DNA of 64,000 bases, taken from assembly GCA_964030785.1 (NCBI GenBank), contig OZ034968.1:26685186-26749185 (forward strand), given 5' to 3'. The notes under the pieces are model-generated. The model made no database searches. It was not told the origin of the DNA and worked only from the letters and a program-made list of their open reading frames with translations. Position 1 is the first letter of the stretch; the number at the start of each line of letters is the position of its first letter. Made by a program: the position numbers and the translations under genes. The DNA comes from Siderastrea siderea. Lineage: Eukaryota > Cnidaria > Anthozoa > Scleractinia > Rhizangiidae. Shown here piece after piece: positions 60,976-64,000 of this stretch.

Positions 60976-61388
60976 GTTTCTATTGCTCAGTCCGCCATTT
61001 TTGACAAGAACCTATTGCCCGCCCGACGATGACCGAAAGTCCACGAAGTGAGAGAATGCGGAAATCCAGCTGTTCGGAAATTGTCGGATTTACCCGATTG
61101 TTTGCCGACAAGCTATTGATCTTGTTGGAGTGGTTTTCCCATGAGGCTGTGCCGGTAGAAGCTATGAACTTGCTGTTTTGCTTTGAGGTAGTGGATATGG
61201 TGTTTTTCTGTAAATTATGTTATTTATCTCCTGATCTTGCCTCCTCTTGAAATAACGAGCTAAGCAAATTTCCATATTGTCCCAGTTTTCGAACTGTTCG
61301 TACAAATTTATGACATGCATGTTGTTGAGCGCGGAAGGTAATTATTTGTCGCCAGTATTTTACTTCCAATGTGACAAAGGTCAGGTTT
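60976..61388. promoter_or_regulatory. Bidirectional promoter MTFMT / PIP5K1
   Basis: 413 bp between divergent start codons, no TATA box. A YY1-type word AAAATGGCGG (minus strand, near 60992-61001) lies just upstream of MTFMT and itself starts a three-codon upstream ORF (60987-60998, Met-Ala-Asp-stop). Confidence 0.65.
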
Positions 61389-64000
61389 ATGGCGACTGAG
61401 TTGAGCGTGAATTTGGAGCCAGGTAGGTCATGCAGAGAGCATTATTTATTTATTTGGGGTTCATGGTTCTTTTTGGGTCTTTATTTGTATGTTTAAAACA
61501 AATGAGCCTAATTTTTGAAAGCGTAAGGTTGTTTGCACCTTAGTATATTCTCGTTGATCAGGGGGTAGCTGCGAGCAGTTTGCTTGCTGTATGCTGTCGT
61601 TAGCTTATATTGACTTTAATAGCTTAAAGCTTTTTCTTTTTAGCGAAAGGAGCAAGTTCGTATAAGGTATCAATAGGCAACACATCAGCCAAACCAAAGA
61701 GCAAGCCAGCACCTCTGGATGTAAGTACATATAATAAAGATGCGGAAAAACAAACGAATGTTTGCACGTCATATTTTTCTTAGAATTCCAGGAATAGCAT
61801 TTCAGGGGCCATGAGGTAAGCTTAAAATATCGCTGTAAATCGTGACCATTTATTGAACGGGACACAGCCGTTGCGGTCTATTATCAAAAGTTTATTTGGA
61901 TGCGATTTTGTTAGTGAAGTTCCTTCAATCACGGTTTTACTTAGAAGTTTTAATTTAAGAGAGTAAATATTTTTGACAGACACTTGAGGTGCAATTTGGA
62001 ACTGAAATATAGAATTGGTTTGAAAAGCTTAGGCCTTTGTAACGTGATCACAAACTTTTGTGTGCATATTAATGCTGTGATAGTTGCTCCACACTGAGGT
62101 AGTGGAATTTTTTTTGTTATCACTTATTCAAATGTAAAATAAAATTTTCATTTATTCAATGCTCTTCCTTCTACCCACCACTAAAGTGAGGCAGAGGATA
62201 AGAAAAAATTCCCCTCCTCCTGGCTCCCGCTTTCACAGCCAGGGCTTATTTGTATAGTTTTGAAGGTTGTTGGAAGAGTGTTCTAAATTGTGGCATCAAT
62301 AGTTCATTTGTGTTTGTCATTAGAAATAACTGTTTATAACTGATCCTTAAGGTGCTGTTACTCTATGCAATTTTTTTGCAACTTGTCTCGCAATTTTGTT
62401 GCGGTTCAAGTTGCAGGAAAAAATTGCCCAGTGTAACAAAGCCTGAAATGAACATGTCTCGCAACTTTTTTGGTGCCGCAATCATTGCGAGAAGTAGAAG
62501 TTGAGTCTACAGTGTACTTTTCACAATGATCCTCGCAATGCTGCATCGATTTTTTTCCAGCGTTGCATAGAGGTGTCACACTAGGCAACGTTGCGTTGCG
62601 TGCAACTTGTGTCGCAATGGCGCAATAAAATTGGGGGACAAGTTGCAAGAAAAATTGCCTAGTGTAACAGTGTCTTTGGGGACTGATTATGTGAGCCAGG
62701 CTGGCTCAGTTTGCCAAGATGATTTTCAACAAATATTACATGAAGCGAAATAGTCAGGTATCCTGCCACAGGATTGTTTTCGTAGCACTGCATTTACCAA
62801 CATTTCTCTGTGCTCCACAGAATGGCTGGGAGTCAGGTCTAAAGCTACCTTACAGGCAAATAAAAGTCAGGCTTTAATGTTTATTGGATTTTGATTAAGG
62901 TTTTCCTTGTAATTTTGTTTCCCTTCTTTCAAGATGTCTCGTACACAGTCCTTTACATCATCTGACAAAGAGAAGAATCCTTTAACTCCACGAGCCAAGC
63001 TGGGGCATCGCCGTGTGGATGAGACTGGAGAAACGACCTACAAAAAGGCAAGTGGGAAAAAAACCAAACAAAACAAACAAACAAAGAAAACCTAAGAAGT
63101 GTGAAATAATTTTGGAAGTAGAATGTAAATCTACAGTATTAAGTCATTTCACTGAGTTGGTGGGTCGCTTAAAAAATGGACCAAGCTTGCTGCTTAATTA
63201 AGCTGATGTCTGATTTCTTTTTCTAATGAATTACATGTATCTGTAAAGAGCTAGATGGATAATCAACTATACAATACACTACATGTGACTATTCTGTTAA
63301 GTAGGAGCCTACTAAATTTAGTATGGTGTACAGGGATTTCAATAAAATTTGAAGTAGGCAGCTGGTTTGAGTAGAGTAGCTGACTGTATCAATAAGGTTT
63401 GAAAGAAAACTTTCTTTAATTACTTCAATTTAGGGAAAATAGTAGCCTACTTCTTTGAGCAAATTTGTAGGCGCTTAAATTCGTCGGTCGTCTGTGCTTA
63501 AGCACTGGGTGTACCACTGCCAATGACTTACTCTAGATGGCTAGTTTACTTTCTTAGTCAACAGTTTCCTGCACCTTACAGAAGACTCTTTGATGAAATT
63601 AACAAAACAGTCTAACAACAGACTGACAGTTATTACAGTAACAAAAGACAGAATGAAATGTACCTCTCATGTTTTAATCTTCACAGCCATTGTGGCTTTA
63701 CTGACAGACAACTAATAACATCACGACTTAATTGTTTTGTAATATTTTATGTGTTAAATTTTTCAGACTCCTTCATCGGCACTTATGTCGGCAATTCAGT
63801 TAGGGATTGGATTTACAGTGAGTGCTTCCACAAATTTATTTTTAATAGATATGTGTATCAGCTATGTCCTTTCAAATGTATGCTGCAAAACAGTGCATCT
63901 CACACTTTCCCAAAAGCATACTTATACTAATCTTGATCCATGGCTTGTAACCCTCAGTTGTTCACGCCTTGATCTCTGATCCCACATGTCTAGTTATTAT
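61389..64000 (+). CDS. PIP5K1: Type I phosphatidylinositol-4-phosphate 5-kinase, 5' part
   Basis: Four coding exons seen: 61389-61422, 61644-61720, 62934-63047, 63767-63817; the gene runs out of the window. The joined start is MATELSVNLEPAKGASSYKV, an S/K/P-rich stretch, then KLGHRRVDETGETTYKKTPS and SALMSAIQLGIGFT. The last block matches human PIP5K1A (KIGHRSVDSSGETTYKKTTS, SALKGAIQLGI), the entry to the kinase domain. The enzyme makes PI(4,5)P2 at the plasma membrane. The catalytic core (activation loop, DLKGS) lies beyond 64000. The join of exons 3 and 4 is fixed by homology and phase and requires a GC donor (GCAAGT at 63048). MITEs lie in intron 2. Confidence 0.96.
62350..62675. mobile_element. 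MITE with GTTAC ends, TTA/TTG flanks
   Basis: Left AGGTGCTGTTACTCTATGCA and right (inverted) AGACACTGTTACACTAGGCA continue into the shared TTGCAACTTGTC. The flanks TTA (62347-62349) and TTG (62676-62678) differ by one base. Interior words GCAACTTG and CTCGCAAT recur in both orientations. Related in style to the 58652-58867 element. Confidence 0.72.
62678..62760 (+). mobile_element. Truncated Harbinger-like MITE fragment
   Basis: GGGGACTGATTATGTGAGCC and AGGCTGGCTCAGTTTGCC match the left end of the 38788-39265 family. The right end is absent. It abuts the preceding MITE directly. Confidence 0.65.

Noticed and set aside
61029..61250. 73-codon frame upstream of PIP5K1
   Set aside because: In the presumed promoter/5' UTR; out of phase with PIP5K1 and no homology. 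Could be a chance frame.

Overview
The window is nuclear DNA of an animal, most likely an anthozoan cnidarian of stony-coral type. It is AT-rich, has split genes with GT-AG introns, and is dense in small DNA transposons, tRNA-derived SINEs and Penelope-like fragments. The species call is inference from gene content and repeat style; no species-specific marker was recognised.

Six genes can be rebuilt. CEP15/C3orf14 (-, 4049-11029, 4 coding exons, 120 aa) is head-to-head with an SPPL2 intramembrane aspartyl protease (+, 11180-36523, 12 exons, 544 aa); their start codons are 150 bp apart. LSM7 (-, 41820-42514, 4 exons, 100 aa) follows SPPL2 tail-to-tail. An intronless class A GPCR of unknown ligand (+, 48062-49003, 313 aa) comes next. 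MTFMT, the mitochondrial methionyl-tRNA formyltransferase (-, 51928-60975, 12 exons, 351 aa), is head-to-head with the 5' part of a type I PIP5K (+, 61389 to beyond the window). All joins were checked by hand for splice signals and phase.

The rest is mostly repeats lying in introns and intergenic DNA. In order: a tRNA-like SINE near 2 kb; a small inverted-repeat element and two 6-bp-TSD CAGGG elements (4.2-9.0 kb, inside CEP15 intron 3, one holding SINEs and the other a nested element with an old minisatellite); a C-run TIR element and a MULE-like element with 9-bp TSD (11.9-14.3 kb, SPPL2 intron 2); a 10.4-kb block bounded by 41-bp perfect inverted repeats (15833-26218, SPPL2 intron 4) that contains three further transposon copies with Tc1-type DD34E remnants, three arrays of a 96-bp repeat and a near-perfect 3496-bp tandem duplication; a 2.7-kb element between TTAA sites (28.3-31.0 kb); a Penelope-like GIY-YIG fragment (33.5-34.0 kb); two Harbinger-like MITEs (one with its empty site beside it) and a palindromic SINE cluster (38.6-41.7 kb); a Penelope-like inverted pair and a piggyBac-like MITE (43.0-43.9 kb); fold-back elements (49.8-50.7 kb); and more MITEs and a hAT-like element inside and beyond MTFMT (54-62.7 kb).

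The genes have unrelated housekeeping roles (centrosome, intramembrane proteolysis, RNA processing, mitochondrial translation, phosphoinositide synthesis) plus one receptor. Their neighbourhood is notable: SPPL2 and LSM7 are also neighbours in human (SPPL2B/LSM7 on 19p13.3), which suggests very old linkage.
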